A stretch of DNA of 64,000 nucleotides from the NCBI RefSeq assembly GCF_007474605.1, contig NZ_VHKL01000004.1, positions 310,001 through 374,000 of the forward strand. The letters are read 5' to 3'. Below, piece after piece: positions 62,279 to 64,000 of the stretch. A program made the translations under genes and the position numbers. Source of the DNA: Rhodoligotrophos appendicifer (GTDB lineage Bacteria > Pseudomonadota > Alphaproteobacteria > Rhizobiales > Im1). Every line of letters begins with the position of its first letter. Position 1 is the first letter of the stretch. Below the pieces are notes generated by a model. The model saw only the letters and a list, made by a program, of their open reading frames with translations. It searched no databases and was not told the DNA's origin.

Positions 62279-63322
62279 ATGAACCTGTTTCGGACCCGCG
62301 TGATCGCGGCGCTGGTGGGATTGACCCTGTCGCTGGTCATGGCACCCAAGGCGGACGCCGCCGACCCGGCATTAATCGAGGCCGCGAAGAAGGAAGGTGA
62401 ACTCACAGTCTATGGGTGCGATCCAGGGCAGACGCCGGTCTACATCGAGGCCTTCAAGAAGCTCTATCCAGAGATCAACGTCACTTCTTATTTGGCCGGT
62501 TGCTGGCAGATCTACAATCGTCACGTTACGGAGCGCGGGGCCGGCAAGCAGGTTGCGGATGTCTTCTTCTCACTTGAGGATGTCTTGACCCGCATGCAGT
62601 CTGAGCAGTTGCTGACGCCCTACAAATCGCCCGAACTCGCTAACTTCCCAGCAATGGCGGCGCCGGAGGGAAAAAACTACTCACTCGTCAAAGTTCTGAT
62701 TCTCGGCATGGCTGCCAACAAGGATTTCGTGAAGGACATGCCGTTGCCCCGCGACTGGTTTGACTTTGCCAGTCCGAAGCCGGAATGGCGGGACATGATC
62801 ACTTTCTACGATCCGCGCACCTCCTCCGCCGCTTTCTCGCTTCTTGCTCTTCTTTATCAGAACTTTGGCGAGGAGAAGACTGCAGCGATCTACCAGGGCT
62901 TGGTGAAGTCTGGCGCGGAGCTTGCGCCGACCACCCCGGCCGGCATGTCTAAACTCCTGTCCGGCGAAAAGCCGCTGATGTTCTATATCGTCAACAACCA
63001 CTATAGCGGTGCGGTCGCCAAGGGTGCCCCCATCGAATTTATTGTTCCAAAGTCTGGCACCGTCGCTCTGCCGTTCGCAGTCTCCGTCCTTGATGGTGCC
63101 CCGCACTCCGCAGCAGCCAAGCTTTTTGCTGACTTCATGCTCAATGAGGTGCAGGTCATAGTACAGAAGGCTAACGAGTATGCCCTGAAGAACGGCTCTC
63201 AACCGCCCCAGGGCATGCCGGCCCTTGACAGTGTCAAGCTGCTGCCCCTTGACGTCGGTAAGGCACTCGCCGATCAGGAGCAGTTGATCGCCTGGTGGCA
63301 GAAGACCACCGGCATTCGTTGA
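62279..63322 (+). CDS. Extracellular solute-binding protein of an iron/polyamine-type ABC importer
   Basis: The 347-residue protein has a signal peptide (VIAALVGLTLSLVMAPKADA). The mature lobes resemble FbpA-like or PotD-like binding proteins: AAKKEGELTVYGCDPGQ, YPEINVTSYLAGCW, ADVFFSLEDVLTRM, and a late SVLDGAPHSAAAKLFADFMLNE. The ATG follows AGGGAGG. It is divergent from the SMP-30 operon. The ligand is unknown; iron, a thiamine-like compound or an organic acid is possible. The ATPase follows; permeases lie beyond the window. Confidence 0.88.
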   Translation: MNLFRTRVIAALVGLTLSLVMAPKADAADPALIEAAKKEGELTVYGCDPGQTPVYIEAFKKLYPEINVTSYLAGCWQIYNRHVTERGAGKQVADVFFSLEDVLTRMQSEQLLTPYKSPELANFPAMAAPEGKNYSLVKVLILGMAANKDFVKDMPLPRDWFDFASPKPEWRDMITFYDPRTSSAAFSLLALLYQNFGEEKTAAIYQGLVKSGAELAPTTPAGMSKLLSGEKPLMFYIVNNHYSGAVAKGAPIEFIVPKSGTVALPFAVSVLDGAPHSAAAKLFADFMLNEVQVIVQKANEYALKNGSQPPQGMPALDSVKLLPLDVGKALADQEQLIAWWQKTTGIR

Positions 63323-63332
63323 ACGCCAGCTC

Positions 63333-64000
63333 ATGTCCTTGAGTGTCGAGGCGCTCGACAAGTCCTACGGTGCCCACAAGGTCCTTAAATCTGTCACCGA
63401 GACCTTTGCGGAGTGCGAGATTTCGGTGCTGTTGGGGCCGAGCGGATGCGGCAAGACAACCACCTTACGCTGTATCGCCGGCCTCGAACGACCTTCCGCC
63501 GGCCAGATCCGAATTGACGGTCGCCTCGTCTACCGGGCAACCCCCCCGGTTTGGGTGCCAGTGGAACAGAGGCGGATCTCCATGGTCTTCCAGTCCTACG
63601 CGATCTGGCCCCACATGACAGTCTTCGAGAATGTCAGCCTGCCGCTGAAGGCGGCCGGGCAGTCGCGCGAAAAGATCATGGCGGCAGTTCAGACGACACT
63701 CCAGCAGGTCAATCTGGATGCCTTTGCCGACCGCAGCGCCACTCAGCTCTCCGGTGGCCAGCAGCAACGCGTCGCCCTTGCCCGCGCCATTGTATCCGAG
63801 TCACCTGTGATCCTGATGGATGAGCCCTTAAGCAACCTCGATGCGAAGTTGCGCGTTACCATGCGAGGTGAGATTCGTGCCCTTCAGCGGCGGCTTGGGC
63901 GCACGATCCTGTTCGTGACCCATGACCAGGAGGAGGCCATGTCTCTCGGAGACACGGTCTATCTCTTCCGCGAAGGCCAGGTCATCCAGAAGGGCCCGCC
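63333..64000 (+). CDS. ABC transporter ATPase of the FbpC/PotA type, 3' end outside window
   Basis: The frame starts ten bases after the binding-protein stop and stays open to the right edge, so the C terminus is missing. The 222 visible codons include Walker [20 protein letters not shown]-loop [18 protein letters not shown], signature [15 protein letters not shown], Walker [17 protein letters not shown] and the H-loop [10 protein letters not shown]. It energises the importer whose binding protein is encoded just upstream. The sequence resembles FbpC/PotA ATPases. Confidence 0.92.
   Translation, partial: MSLSVEALDKSYGAHKVLKSVTETFAECEISVLLGPSGCGKTTTLRCIAGLERPSAGQIRIDGRLVYRATPPVWVPVEQRRISMVFQSYAIWPHMTVFENVSLPLKAAGQSREKIMAAVQTTLQQVNLDAFADRSATQLSGGQQQRVALARAIVSESPVILMDEPLSNLDAKLRVTMRGEIRALQRRLGRTILFVTHDQEEAMSLGDTVYLFREGQVIQKGP

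Overview
The window is GC-rich DNA, almost certainly from the chromosome of an alphaproteobacterium of the order Hyphomicrobiales (Rhizobiales). The evidence is a cell-cycle block (sciP, fliJ, ctrA, chpT), a Rhodobacter/Bradyrhizobium-type pmtA, an eipA/DUF1134 gene and DUF3618-type membrane proteins. I saw no rRNA, tRNA, insertion sequence, prophage or CRISPR array.

Layout. 1-2.8 kb: an LLM-class flavin oxidoreductase (cut by the window start), an MBL-fold hydrolase and a DUF3830 gene. 2.8-8.6 kb: a minus-strand acetoin-dehydrogenase-like operon (FAD oxidoreductase, E1 alpha, E1 beta, lipoyl/E3-binding/hydrolase fusion, DUF3830) divergent from a malate/lactate dehydrogenase-family gene. 8.6-13.2 kb: a type II NADH dehydrogenase and an arsenic-type operon (arsR, flavin monooxygenase with cysteine pairs, MFS exporter). 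13.2-24.5 kb: housekeeping and cell-cycle genes (pmtA, mnmA, sciP, TPR-sulfotransferase, fliJ, ctrA, chpT, cysQ, eipA, a coiled-coil membrane protein, and a ROK-like protein whose motifs are in circularly permuted order). 24.6-33.3 kb: stress and signalling genes (small hypothetical gene, DUF2934, diguanylate cyclase, xthA, desaturase, class III cyclase, and a four-gene operon of glycine-zipper/LEA-like membrane proteins). 33.5-40.6 kb: an amino-acid-type ABC importer without its ATPase, a GntR regulator and a hydantoinase/oxoprolinase pair.

40.7-64 kb is a large catabolic island. On the plus strand: enoyl-CoA hydratase, FAD monooxygenase, MaoC hydratase, then hydratase, B12-dependent acyl-CoA mutase (two subunits), CaiB-type CoA-transferase and MeaB GTPase. 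On the minus strand an uninterrupted 13-gene run holds SMP-30 hydrolase, a thiolase-fold protein plus DUF35 partner, crotonase, citrate-synthase-fold lyase, SDR, a complete Liv-type ABC importer, acyl-CoA:carboxylate CoA-transferase and an AMP-dependent ligase. An IclR regulator sits in the middle and a further ABC importer begins at the right edge.

Taken together the island looks like an uptake, CoA-activation, skeletal-rearrangement, hydration and retro-aldol pathway for a branched or otherwise beta-oxidation-blocked carboxylic acid. I do not recognise it as a described pathway. The substrate is not visible in the sequence. The other standout is the permuted ROK-like gene at 23445-24521.
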